Source of the DNA: Planococcus lenghuensis
Lineage (GTDB): Bacteria > Bacillota > Bacilli > Bacillales_A > Planococcaceae
Assembly: GCF_001999905.1 (NCBI RefSeq)
Contig: NZ_CP019640.1
Span: forward strand, 2,832,001 to 2,896,000
DNA: 64,000 bases
Direction: 5' to 3'
In this document: positions 17,327 through 26,200 of the stretch, piece by piece
Position numbering within the stretch: the stretch's first letter is position 1
How the letters are laid out: each line of letters begins with the position of its first letter
Program-made: the position numbers and the translations under genes
The notes under the pieces: generated by a model
What the model saw: only the letters and a program-made list of their open reading frames with translations
What the model was told of the DNA's origin: nothing
Databases searched by the model: none

Positions 17327-18328
17327 TTACAGCGCATTTTCACTTAAGTTTTTAGACATATTACTAGCTAGTTCCTCGCCATTAAAAGGATTAAAAAAGG
17401 TAACATTCTTATAATCATCTAAAATTTCATGAGAAAACGCACAATCGGAAGCAATTATTGGAGTCCTATGCATTTTGGCTTCTAGCAAAGGTAAACCGAA
17501 AGTTTCAACATAAGAAGGAAATATTAAAATAGATTTGCTATAGTATTGGAAAACTTCTTCTCTACTAATTCCACCAATAAATATGATCGGTAAATGATTA
17601 TTTTCCACGTCTTTGAAAAGAGATTTAATAAAATTGGTTTCTTCTCCTGTAAGTGTAAATATAACTTTGAAGTTTTCGATTTTTCTTTCTTTTAGAATTT
17701 TAACTGCTTGAACAATAACATCATGGTTTTTATAATGTATTGCATTTGCAGGATAAAAGAATAGGGTTTCTTTTTTTTGATCGTCTTTATAGTAGTTTTT
17801 AATTTTCACATCAATTTTTGGTCTTTGTAACTCGAATTTACTTTCATCTTCTTTTGTTTTTTCTATACAAGCTTTTTTTATCCAATTTGTTTGGACTTTC
17901 ACTTTATCAGCTTTTTTTATTGAGCTAAAAATCATTTTACCTATTATATTTTGGTAGACCCAAAATTTAAAATTCTCGTTAATCTTATACTTCTTTTCAA
18001 TAAATGGTAAAGGCTGATGTAAATATAAAACTTGTTTAGTTTTTACTTTAGGTATTATTAAATTCTGCAAAGATAAAACTTCAGAAATTTTGTATCTACT
18101 TACTAATTTAGGAGCTATAAAATGATCAAAATATAATCGATGAAACCAACTCCGTTTTACCCAACTGTATTGAAGAACCTTTGTGTTGCTAGTTTCTGGT
18201 AACTTAGGGGTACTAACTACAAAAAACCAATCATTTTCTTTATCTTTAATTGCTCTTTCATAGAATTCATTTAATATCGATAATGCTCCCCCTTTTTCAG
18301 CAGGCACATCAAAAACCATTATTTTCAA
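17327..18328 (-). CDS. GT4-family glycosyltransferase
   Basis: A 333-residue cytoplasmic enzyme. The N-terminus has the glycine-rich acceptor-side loop (AEKGGALSILNEF), the middle has FFYPANAIHYKNHDVIVQA (nucleotide-binding region of the GT-B fold), and the C-terminal part has SYVETFGLPLLEAKM, the E-x7-E-like motif that grips the donor sugar nucleotide. Its TTG start overlaps the capG stop (TTGA), so it is coupled to the FucNAc genes and probably adds a sugar to the cluster 1 repeat unit. It is slightly short for the family, but the end looks natural. Confidence 0.8.
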   Translation of the reverse strand: MKIMVFDVPAEKGGALSILNEFYERAIKDKENDWFFVVSTPKLPETSNTKVLQYSWVKRSWFHRLYFDHFIAPKLVSRYKISEVLSLQNLIIPKVKTKQVLYLHQPLPFIEKKYKINENFKFWVYQNIIGKMIFSSIKKADKVKVQTNWIKKACIEKTKEDESKFELQRPKIDVKIKNYYKDDQKKETLFFYPANAIHYKNHDVIVQAVKILKERKIENFKVIFTLTGEETNFIKSLFKDVENNHLPIIFIGGISREEVFQYYSKSILIFPSYVETFGLPLLEAKMHRTPIIASDCAFSHEILDDYKNVTFFNPFNGEELASNMSKNLSENAL

Positions 18329-19455
18329 CTAATTTTCCCCCATACAACTCTATTAACATAATCTGTATAAGATAATAAAATTCTAAGAACTTTATCAGAT
18401 ACATTAGGCCTACTATAATCATTAACAAGTCTTAATATCTCATTCTTCTGTGCTTCAAGTATTTCTAAGCCCTGTAAAATTCTCTCTTTCTTTAAACCTA
18501 CCATTATAACACTAGCTTCTTCCATTGCCTCCGGTCTTTCGTGAGCCTGTCTAATATTAAGTGCCTTGAAGCCAAGTATGGAAGATTCCTCACTTATCGT
18601 CCCGCTATCACTAAGAACCACTTTTGCTTTCATTTGAAGTTTCACATAATCATTAAACCCTAAAGGTTTCATAGTCTTAATTAGTGAACTGAATTTAATA
18701 CCCTTAGCATCAATCATTTTCTGAGTTCTAGGATGAGTACTAATGATTATCGGCATACCATATTGATCTGCAATTGCATTTAAGCTCACACATAGATCCA
18801 TAAAGTTCTTTTCAGAACTGATATTTTCTTCCCGATGAGCAGATACTACAAAATATTCATCTTCTTTAAGATTCAGTTTCTCAACTATATTTGATTTCTC
18901 AATATCTTCTTTTTTTGAGTTGAGAACTTCAAGCATTGGACTTCCTGTTTTAATAATACGATCTGCCGGAAGACCTTCTCTTAAGAGATATTCTCTAGCA
19001 ATATCACTATAAGTCAAGTTAATATCTGCAGTGTGATCGACAATTTTACGATTTGTTTCTTCAGGAACACGTTGATCGAAACATCTATTTCCTGCTTCCA
19101 TGTGGAAGATAGGAATTTGTCTCCTCTTTGCAGCAATTGCACATAAGCAACTATTTGTATCGCCAAGTACTAGTAATGCTTCTGGTGTAACTTCTTCTAA
19201 AATCGGATCGATTTTCACAAGAATATTACCGATCGTTTCAATTGCTGTACCATTCGCTGCATTTAAGAAATAGTCAGGTTTCCTCAAGTTAAAGTCCGCA
19301 AAGAAAACTTCATTCAATTCATAATCGTAGTTTTGGCCAGTATGTACAAGAATATGTTCAATTGCATTAGATTCCTCTAATTTATTGATGACTGCTGAAA
19401 GTCTGATAATTTCTGGTCTTGTTCCAACTACAGTCATTACCTTTAACTTCTTCAT
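18325..19455 (-). CDS. capG: UDP-N-acetylglucosamine 2-epimerase type CapG
   Basis: 376 residues, normal for the non-hydrolysing WecB/CapG family. Visible are GTRPEIIRLSAV near the N-terminus, HTGQNYDYELNEVFF, the loop MEAGNRCFDQRVPEE that carries active-site residues, and DSGTISEESSILG near residue 280 for UDP binding. In Staphylococcus capsule type 5/8 loci, CapG performs the last step to UDP-N-acetyl-L-fucosamine (2-epimerisation of UDP-L-TalNAc). It follows capF with a 2-bp gap and capE further upstream in the same order as in that pathway. Confidence 0.9.
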   Translation of the reverse strand: MKKLKVMTVVGTRPEIIRLSAVINKLEESNAIEHILVHTGQNYDYELNEVFFADFNLRKPDYFLNAANGTAIETIGNILVKIDPILEEVTPEALLVLGDTNSCLCAIAAKRRQIPIFHMEAGNRCFDQRVPEETNRKIVDHTADINLTYSDIAREYLLREGLPADRIIKTGSPMLEVLNSKKEDIEKSNIVEKLNLKEDEYFVVSAHREENISSEKNFMDLCVSLNAIADQYGMPIIISTHPRTQKMIDAKGIKFSSLIKTMKPLGFNDYVKLQMKAKVVLSDSGTISEESSILGFKALNIRQAHERPEAMEEASVIMVGLKKERILQGLEILEAQKNEILRLVNDYSRPNVSDKVLRILLSYTDYVNRVVWGKIS

Positions 19456-19457
19456 CT

Positions 19458-20570
19458 TTAAACCTCCAAATAATGAGTGTCCGGCTTTTCTGGATCGAAG
19501 CTTTCATTCACCCACATAACTGTGACTAAGTCTGTTTCTCCTACGTTAACGATTGAATGTGTATATCCTGTTGGAATATCGACAACCTGCAGTTTATCGC
19601 CATTCACATAGTATTCGATAATTTCTTCTGAATCAATATTCCTTAATCTGATTAAACCATTGCCACTTACTACTAGAAATTTCTCGTTTTTAGTATGATG
19701 CCAATGATTCCCTTTAGTAATCCCTGGTTTTGAAATGTTAACCGACACCTGCCCGCGATCTGGAGTGCGGAGGAACTCAGTAAAGGAACCACGATTATCG
19801 ACATTCATCTTTAAATCATAAGAAAAATTATCTCCTGGCAAGAAACTTAGGTAAGTACTGTACAACTTCTTCGTCAGTTCATCGCTCATTGCAGGAACAG
19901 CTAAAGAGATTCTGCTTTCTTTAAAGCTTCTGATTCGATCAGCTAAGTCACCCAATTCAACCTCATGAGTAACTGGTACAATACAGAATTCTTCTTTGAG
20001 AGTTGGATTTCCTTTGAAAGTTCTTAGAAACTCTTCCAGCACGTCATCAATGTAAGCCAACTCCAGTATAGCAGAAGGATTGTTTACCTGGATATCCAAA
20101 TCTCTGGCGACGTTATAACAGAATGTAGCAACTACTGTATTGTAATTTGGCTTACTCCATTTACCAAACAAGTTTGGCAACCTGTATACAAATACGCTTG
20201 TGCTTGTTTCTTTTGCATAGGCAAACAATTCATCTTCCCCAGCTTTTTTGCTCTGACCATATGGATTATCTCTTTCCGCTTGAATCGAAGAAGTGCTCAA
20301 TACTGGAGCCTTGTTTTCATTTTCAATTAAAAACTGGAGCAATCGAGAAGTTAAGCCTTGGTTTCCTTCCATGAATTCACTTTCATTTATAGAGCGGTTA
20401 ACGCCTGCCAAATGGAATACAAAATCACAGTCTTTCGTAAATTGTTCAAGGTCTTCTAAAGAGTTCTCTCTATTAAATAGATACATTTCCTCGTGCCCTT
20501 GATTTCTTAATTCTGCAACCAAATTTTTACCGACAAATCCATTAGCACCTGTCACTAAAATCTTAGTCAT
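19458..20570 (-). CDS. capF: CapF-type bifunctional reductase/epimerase (SDR plus cupin)
   Basis: 370 residues, matching CapF in length and layout. An N-terminal SDR domain (TGANGFVGKNL, YGQSKKAGE with the Tyr-Lys pair) of about 245 residues is joined to a C-terminal cupin (KGNHWHHTKNEKF for the metal-binding His cluster, PTGYTHSIVN). The family converts the product of CapE towards UDP-N-acetyl-L-talosamine, with the cupin performing C3 epimerisation and the SDR domain reducing with NADPH. Its ATG overlaps the capE stop. Confidence 0.92.
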   Translation of the reverse strand: MTKILVTGANGFVGKNLVAELRNQGHEEMYLFNRENSLEDLEQFTKDCDFVFHLAGVNRSINESEFMEGNQGLTSRLLQFLIENENKAPVLSTSSIQAERDNPYGQSKKAGEDELFAYAKETSTSVFVYRLPNLFGKWSKPNYNTVVATFCYNVARDLDIQVNNPSAILELAYIDDVLEEFLRTFKGNPTLKEEFCIVPVTHEVELGDLADRIRSFKESRISLAVPAMSDELTKKLYSTYLSFLPGDNFSYDLKMNVDNRGSFTEFLRTPDRGQVSVNISKPGITKGNHWHHTKNEKFLVVSGNGLIRLRNIDSEEIIEYYVNGDKLQVVDIPTGYTHSIVNVGETDLVTVMWVNESFDPEKPDTHYLEV

Positions 20571-21592
20571 TGTATCACACCCATTTTTGCCAATTCTTCT
20601 TTTACTACATCAAGTGTGAGTAATAAATCTTTAATTTCCTGCATTGATAAACGATGCGTGTTGTGAGAATTGTACTCCCAGCCTTCTGATATTTCTTCTT
20701 CACCTTCAGTGAAGTATTTATTGTAGTTTAAGTCACGGTTATCTGCTGGAATACGATAATAGCCGCCCATATCTGTAGCGACAGCCATCTCTTCTCTAGT
20801 AAGAAGAGTCTCATACAATTTTTCTCCATGACGAGTTCCGATTACTTCAATAGGATTATCTACTTTAAACAGTTCTTTAAGTGCTTGAGCGAGTTCACCA
20901 ATCGTAGAAGCAGGAGCTTTTTGAACAAAGATGTCCCCTTGATTTGAGTTCAAGAAAGCGAATAGTACTAATTCAACCGCATCTTCCAACGACATTAGAT
21001 ATCTTGTCATTTCTGGATCAGTGATGGTTAAAGATTTACCAGCTTTAATTTGGTCAATGAATAGTGGAATCACTGAGCCACGTGAAGCCATAACATTACC
21101 GTACCGGGTACCACAAATATTTGTATCATGAACACTAACAGTTCTTGATTTTGCCACAGTTACTTTTTCCATCATTGCTTTTGAGATGCCCATTGCATTG
21201 ATTGGGTAAACAGCTTTATCAGTGGAAAGACATATAACTTTTTTAATACTATTTTGAATAGCTGCATTTAGAACATTTTCGGTACCAATGACATTTGTCT
21301 TAACTGCCTCCATTGGGAAAAATTCACATGAAGGAACTTGCTTTAATGCTGCTGCATGAAATACATAATCAACATTATTCATTGCAGTATTTATGCTATT
21401 TACATCTCTTACATCGCCGATGTAGTATTTCACTTTGGAATTATTTAGTCTTTTACGAATGTCTTCTTGTTTTTTTTCGTCTCTTGAAAATAAACGGATT
21501 TCTTTAATATCTGTATCTAAAAATCTATTTAGAACAGCATTACCGAACGACCCGGTACCACCCGTAATTAACAATGTTTTACCTTTAAACAT
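20567..21592 (-). CDS. capE: CapE-type UDP-GlcNAc 4,6-dehydratase/5-epimerase
   Basis: 341 residues, the usual CapE length. Seen are the NADP-binding GGTGSFG, STDKAVYPINAMGISK with the catalytic Met-x3-Lys arrangement of this inverting family, and GTRYGNVMASRGSVIPLF. It catalyses the first step of UDP-L-FucNAc synthesis. Ribosome site AAGGGG precedes ATG at 21592. With capF and capG directly downstream and overlapping, it forms a complete three-gene pathway. It belongs to the short SDR group and differs from the membrane-bound PglF-like dehydratase at 32977-34854. Confidence 0.93.
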   Translation of the reverse strand: MFKGKTLLITGGTGSFGNAVLNRFLDTDIKEIRLFSRDEKKQEDIRKRLNNSKVKYYIGDVRDVNSINTAMNNVDYVFHAAALKQVPSCEFFPMEAVKTNVIGTENVLNAAIQNSIKKVICLSTDKAVYPINAMGISKAMMEKVTVAKSRTVSVHDTNICGTRYGNVMASRGSVIPLFIDQIKAGKSLTITDPEMTRYLMSLEDAVELVLFAFLNSNQGDIFVQKAPASTIGELAQALKELFKVDNPIEVIGTRHGEKLYETLLTREEMAVATDMGGYYRIPADNRDLNYNKYFTEGEEEISEGWEYNSHNTHRLSMQEIKDLLLTLDVVKEELAKMGVIQ

Positions 21593-21609
21593 TTTTTAAC
21601 CCCTTTCCT

Positions 21610-22812
21610 TTATCCGAAATGACTCATAATAACCTCATAAGTGTGTTTAGAAGTATAATTTTCTTCTAAATATTTTCTGGCGTTATTCCCCATTTTTTTC
21701 CTCACTGCTTCATCACTTAGTTCTTTGATTTTTTGATTAAATGCTTGCACATCATTACTCTCACACCAGCAACCAAATTGGCCCTGTTCAACTATTTGCC
21801 CAATATCAGTATTAGGATCGGTTGCAGCAAGCACTGGCATAGCAGCTTGCATATAAGACAACAATCTTGACGGAAAATTGGGAATTGTAAAACGATGATC
21901 TAAGAAAATTAGTCCCACGTCACAAGAGTTCACTAAAATCTCATAGTCCTCTTTAGGAAGTTCGCTAAATAATTTTGCATTTAAAGGCTTGCTAGCTTTA
22001 AAGTAAGTTTGTATTTTATTAAATTCAGTTCCAGATCCTGCTATAACAAAGTAGACATTACTATTTTCTTTATTTACTTCCAAACATTCTATCAAAAAAT
22101 CTATTCCTTGAGGTTTTCCTAAATTCCCACCATAGATGAATACTGTTTTATCAACTGGTATATTATATTTGTCTCTAATTCTCTTCTTGTCTCGATCATC
22201 AGTATCAATCTTTACAGGATTTATACTATTAGGACTTATTTCAACTATCTGAGCATTTAAATTTGGATTTTGGTTTAAAACAAAATTTACGTTTGCTTGA
22301 GACATGCATCCAATATAGTCTGATTGCTTATAAAGCTTTTTTTCTTTTATTCTAAAATATTTATATATAATACTTTTATTACTAAACATATTTAAATCTA
22401 CTGCATTTTGAGGGAAGATGTCTTTTAGTAATAAATATGATTTAGCATTGTCTCTTTTTTTAATATAACTAATAACTTTCCCAAAAGTTATAGGGGGGGT
22501 AGAGTAAATTACTAGATCAAATTTAATATTACTTAAGTGATCTTTGATTGCTTTTAAAAATTGATTTTCAATTCTCAAAGTTGAAATTCCCTTTTCGAGA
22601 CTTCTCACTTTTGTTATGTTTCCGATTTTAACTTTTACAAATTTAACACCATTTTCATTAACATAGCTCGTAGCTTTATTTAATCTCTTTTCTAAGGGGG
22701 TCACAACGTATACTTGATGCCCTTCATTTCTAAAGCACCTTAATAGATCAGTGTAAATACCTTTATCTTCTATACTATTCAATCTCCCAATAGATAAAAA
22801 TAATATATTCAA
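21610..22812 (-). CDS. GT4 glycosyltransferase, WbuB/CapL-like
   Basis: 400 residues. The N-terminal acceptor domain has STPPITFGK and LLLKDIFPQNAVDL, a segment I associate with WbuB/CapL-type transferases; the C-terminal domain has FIYGGNLGKPQGIDFLIE and FPSRLLSYMQAAMPVLA in the donor site. It lies 17 bp upstream of capE, so the likely donor is UDP-L-FucNAc; that is inference from position and family. The start is ATG at 22812, followed upstream by AT-rich DNA and IS-derived sequence. Confidence 0.82.
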   Translation of the reverse strand: MNILFLSIGRLNSIEDKGIYTDLLRCFRNEGHQVYVVTPLEKRLNKATSYVNENGVKFVKVKIGNITKVRSLEKGISTLRIENQFLKAIKDHLSNIKFDLVIYSTPPITFGKVISYIKKRDNAKSYLLLKDIFPQNAVDLNMFSNKSIIYKYFRIKEKKLYKQSDYIGCMSQANVNFVLNQNPNLNAQIVEISPNSINPVKIDTDDRDKKRIRDKYNIPVDKTVFIYGGNLGKPQGIDFLIECLEVNKENSNVYFVIAGSGTEFNKIQTYFKASKPLNAKLFSELPKEDYEILVNSCDVGLIFLDHRFTIPNFPSRLLSYMQAAMPVLAATDPNTDIGQIVEQGQFGCWCESNDVQAFNQKIKELSDEAVRKKMGNNARKYLEENYTSKHTYEVIMSHFG

Positions 22813-23047
22813 TTTTCCACCTTCCTTATTAAAAGCTAGTTTAAAACAAGTTCGAATTTTAAAATGATATTATTTAAATGCTTTATAATGCTATATAATT
22901 TGAGTTAAAAAATCAGCATTTTTCGGTTACCGGCATTAAAGGCACTACGCTCGCTTGCCGCAGACGAACGGCCAAGCCTCCTCTACCGGCTGTGCCGACT
23001 GCACTGCACCCCAAATGTTGGACACCCACATTGGAGGTGCAGTGCTA

Positions 23048-23584
23048 ATGAGGAAATTCACAGAAACCGAAAAATTCGAAGCGGTCCAGCAATATCTGAA
23101 TGGGAATGCCTCCTATCGGGGCATCGCTGAACAGATTGGGATTGATCACAAATCAGTCCGGAAGTGGGTTGGTCTGTATCGGGCGCACGGGATGGATGGT
23201 CTCCGGCTCCGTTCTTCATGTACAAACTACTCGGTTACGTTTAAACTGGACGTACTCAAGGACATGATGGAGACGGGCGCCTCCCTCCTGGCTACGGCTG
23301 TCAAGTACAATATCTCTTCCCCGCAGACCGTGCTTCGCTGGAAACGGCAGCTAATGGACCGGCCAGAGACGCTCCTCTCCCTCGAGAAGGAGGAGTCGGC
23401 GGTGAAACGGGACCAACGGAAGACGTCAGATCAGCAGGATGCACTGGAAAAGGCGTTGGCAGCTGCCGAGGCGGAGAACGAGCGCCTGCGCATGGAGCTT
23501 GCCTATTCAAAAAAGCTGAGAGCCTTAGCTCAGAAAAAGGAGTCATCACCAACCAAGAACGGGCGCAAGCCGTCTTCGAGTTAA
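23048..23584 (+). CDS. IS3-family transposase OrfA
   Basis: 178 residues with two helix-turn-helix regions (YRGIAEQIGIDHKSVRKWV near residue 20; LATAVKYNISSPQTVLRW near residue 80) and a C-terminal leucine-rich coiled coil (AAAEAENERLRMELAY). ATG at 23048 is chosen because it lies just inside the left repeat. Near the end, an A-rich run (GAAAAAGG at 23533-23540) is the probable -1 frameshift site that would fuse it to OrfB. Confidence 0.88.
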   Translation: MRKFTETEKFEAVQQYLNGNASYRGIAEQIGIDHKSVRKWVGLYRAHGMDGLRLRSSCTNYSVTFKLDVLKDMMETGASLLATAVKYNISSPQTVLRWKRQLMDRPETLLSLEKEESAVKRDQRKTSDQQDALEKALAAAEAENERLRMELAYSKKLRALAQKKESSPTKNGRKPSSS

Positions 23585-23598
23585 GGCATGAATTTCCG

Positions 23599-24420
23599 GT
23601 GAATCAACTGATCAAGGTGGCGGGCATGGCCCGCAGCACCTATTATGCATGTGTAGCGCGCATGAACCGGCCAGACCCGGACGCGGCACTCAAAGAACAG
23701 ATCCAGGCCATCTATGATGAACACGACGGCAATTACGGGTATCGCCGCATCTGTGATCAACTGGTGAACCAGGGGATACGGGTGAACCATAAAAAAGTAC
23801 AGCGCCTCATGGGCGAACTGGGATTGAAAAGCACCTTTCGACCGGTACGGACCCGGAAGTATAATTCGTATCCCGGCAAAGGCAGCCATGTGGCGCCGAA
23901 CCTTCTGGATCGCCAGTTCACAGCGGATCAGCCGAACGAAAAATGGGCCACCGACATCACGGAATTCAAAGTGTGCAGCCAGAAGCTGTATCTGTCACCG
24001 GTGCTGGATCTGTTTAACGGTGAAATCATTACGTATACCTTAGGCGCGCGTCCAACCTACAAACTGGTGTCCACCATGCTGGACCAAGCGCTCGAGCGCT
24101 TAACACCGGGCGATGACCTTCTTCTGCATTCCGACCAAGGCTGGCATTACCGGATTGAGCCGTACCGTGAAACGCTTGTGGCGAACCACATTACCCAGAG
24201 TATGTCCCGAAAGGGTACCTGCTTGGATAATTCGGTGATGGAGAACTTCTTCGGCATCATGAAATCCGAATTTCTGTATAAGCGGACATTTGCGACAGTT
24301 GAGCAGTTCGAACGGGAATTGGCCGACTACATGGAGTACTACAACTGCAAGCGCATTAAGAGCAAACTGAATGGCCGGAGTCCGGTTCACTACCGACTCC
24401 AGCTACAGGCCGCTGCCTGA
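23599..24420 (+). CDS. IS3-family transposase OrfB (DDE)
   Basis: Open in the -1 frame relative to OrfA and extending upstream of the GTG at 23599 (ELRHEFPV...), so it is probably made as an OrfAB fusion. The HTH_21 segment (IYDEHDGNYGYRRI) precedes an rve core with WATDITEF (Asp), LHSDQGWHY (Asp) and NSVMENFFGIMKSE (Glu). All catalytic residues are present. The final part (YYNCKRIKSKLNGRSPVHYR) is typical of IS150-group enzymes. Confidence 0.9.
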   Translation: MNQLIKVAGMARSTYYACVARMNRPDPDAALKEQIQAIYDEHDGNYGYRRICDQLVNQGIRVNHKKVQRLMGELGLKSTFRPVRTRKYNSYPGKGSHVAPNLLDRQFTADQPNEKWATDITEFKVCSQKLYLSPVLDLFNGEIITYTLGARPTYKLVSTMLDQALERLTPGDDLLLHSDQGWHYRIEPYRETLVANHITQSMSRKGTCLDNSVMENFFGIMKSEFLYKRTFATVEQFERELADYMEYYNCKRIKSKLNGRSPVHYRLQLQAAA

Positions 24421-24571
24421 AAGCAAATTCATGTCCAAGAATTGGGGGTCACTGCACGACATGCGGGGTCTTGTCCTGTCCGTTTTTCCGCAGGCATCTC
24501 GCGTTTCTCCGTTTTAACGCCGTTTTCAATGTAGAATATTTAGCTCAACTCCCTCTATAAATGTTGATGTA

Positions 24572-25405
24572 TCAATGGTTCAAGCCATCCAAGGGTTGCC
24601 AAAAAAATATTTTCAGCCCATCTGGTTTCCGATACTTTCTAAACCTGCGAATTTCCACCCGGACCATCGATTGGTCTTCCGTCAGGCCGATGGAATCATG
24701 CGCTTGTTCAATGAGCTGTTTCACTTTCAACTTTTGGGGCAATTTCAATCCCTCCACCTGCCGGTACAGCGCGAGCACCTCTTCCGGCTCCTGTGCTGCC
24801 ACGTCACTCGGAAATGGCGTACATTCCAGTGCAGCGAGCGCCATTTTCCCAAATGAGGGGAACACAATCCGGAATTCCGGAAAGTAGCGATCAATCCAAC
24901 GGATGAGCTTGTTTTTAATCTGGCTTAGCTCATCGGTTAGGTTCCCACGGAGCGTGGCGCCGACACGCAAATCCGCTTCGGTCTCTTTCGGAAGACGCGG
25001 ATGGCTGTATCGCCCGTCTTTCGCCAGCCGGGTGATGACCAGCGCGTCTTTCGTATCGTTCTTTGTTTGCAGGTTGTCATCCAGTTCCTTTATCCGTTTG
25101 ACGTGCATCAGGTTGCACCACATGACGAGGGGAATGCCCCGCTCGTTCAGAAAGCAGGCCAGGTTGAGCCAGTAGCCAGTAATGACCGGTCGGTTCAATC
25201 CCGATAGAACGTCGGTCTTCCCGAACGCCTTTAAACACGCAGAATCTGATCGTAGAAGAGTTCGAATCCTTGTCGGGACTGATGAACCGGAAAGGACTTC
25301 CTTAAAGAGCCGGCGCGCTCATCGACCATACAGGCGTAATGTTTCTTTTTGGCGATGTCCATGCCAATGACCAGCGTCTGGTCGGTAACTTTGCGTAAAC
25401 TTCAT
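24572..25405 (-). pseudogene. IS110-family transposase, truncated and frameshifted
   Basis: From 25405 the reading gives MKFTQS, then in another frame GMDIAKKKHYACMVDE (first Asp of the DEDD site), FELFYDQILRV and a stop. A further frame (NRPVITGYWLN, MHVKRIKELDDNLQTKNDTKDALVI with the Asp pair) stays open to 24572. At least two frameshifts are present, and the C-terminal Ser-containing domain is largely missing. IS110 enzymes use a DEDD/Ser chemistry with a bridge RNA. This copy is dead. It sits between a glycosyltransferase and an acetyltransferase of cluster 1. Confidence 0.8.
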
Positions 25406-25534
25406 AGGAAGTCTTCCTTGGTATTCAAATCAGGGGTCAATTCTGCAGATTCGACACCCCGCATCATACCAAGAGGTTTTTTTGTGTTCAAGTCCCGAAA
25501 AAGTTTGTAACAGAAATGCTTATATAATAAACTT

Positions 25535-26170
25535 TTAACCTTTAATTTTTTTTGCTGGAGTACCAACATATACACTGTTTTTATCTGCATTTTTTAAGAG
25601 AGTACTTCCAGCACCAATAACAGTATTTTCTCCAATAATATCCACACCTGTCACAACCTTAGAACCCATACCAATAAATACTCTTCTTCCAATATTTATT
25701 GAAGCCCCTATACCGGTTAGAGTAGAAATTAGACAAGCAGTACCAATATTAGTGTGATGAGCTATAACAACTCCTGGGCTTAATATGCAGTAATCTTCTA
25801 TTACTACTTTTGTCCAAACGAAGACGTTCGCATGAATATAAACACCTTTGCCGACAATCGCGCTTTGGCTGATATTAACCGAAGGATGAATAAGGGAAGG
25901 AGTTTCTCCTTGGAAAGAGTTAATTTCAAGCATTATTCGCTCTCTCACTGTATTATTTCCTATAGCTACAATAAATTTATGGTTCTTGATTTCATTTTTG
26001 TCTAAGTTTGAAAATTTCCCGAGTATATCAATACTCATAACTTTGGAATTCATTTTTTGGATATTATCATCATAAAAACCTTTGACTTTATATCCTAAAA
26101 GTTGAGCTAATTCGCACATAACCTCACCATAGGTTCCAGCTCCGATTATATATATATCATTATTTTCCAT
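25535..26170 (-). CDS. NeuD/PglD-type sugar O- or N-acetyltransferase
   Basis: 211 residues. The N-terminal Rossmann-like PglD_N domain (IIGAGTYGEVMCELAQLLG) binds the sugar nucleotide; the second half is a left-handed beta-helix of hexapeptide repeats (SAIVGKGVYIHANVFVW, GENTVIGAGSTLL). The His of AHHTNIG is the probable catalytic base. Length and layout fit PglD (UDP-4-amino-sugar acetyltransferase) or NeuD. With PglF-, PglE- and PglC-like genes upstream in the same cluster, acetylation of a 4-amino-4,6-dideoxy sugar is a good guess but not proved by sequence. Confidence 0.82.
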   Translation of the reverse strand: MENNDIYIIGAGTYGEVMCELAQLLGYKVKGFYDDNIQKMNSKVMSIDILGKFSNLDKNEIKNHKFIVAIGNNTVRERIMLEINSFQGETPSLIHPSVNISQSAIVGKGVYIHANVFVWTKVVIEDYCILSPGVVIAHHTNIGTACLISTLTGIGASINIGRRVFIGMGSKVVTGVDIIGENTVIGAGSTLLKNADKNSVYVGTPAKKIKG

Positions 26171-26200
26171 AAAATACTCCTAACAAAGAAAATTCTTTAA

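Larger units (their letters stand above)
23000..24456 (+). mobile_element. IS3-family (IS150-like) element, apparently intact
   Basis: 1457 bp. Terminal inverted repeats of 25 bp match at 20 positions (left TGCACTGCACCCCAAATG..., right read inwards TGCAGTGACCCCCAATTC...). It is flanked by the direct repeat CGAC at 22996-22999 and 24457-24460, which fits the 3-4 bp duplications of IS3. Both open frames are undamaged, so it is the most likely active element in the window. Confidence 0.88.
22893..24559. mobile_element. Short IS630-type-ended remnant carrying an IS3 insertion
   Basis: Outer sequences are TATATAATTTGAGTTAAA on the left and, read inwards from the right, TATAGAGGGAGTTGAGCTAAAT. They resemble IS630 ends. 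If the IS3 element is taken out, about 210 bp remain (22893-22999 plus 24461-24559) with no transposase gene. It is either a miniature element or a decayed IS. Confidence 0.45.

Noticed and set aside
23301-23552. Minus-strand ORF within IS3 orfA
   Set aside because: It is antisense to an intact transposase gene and shows no own start signals.
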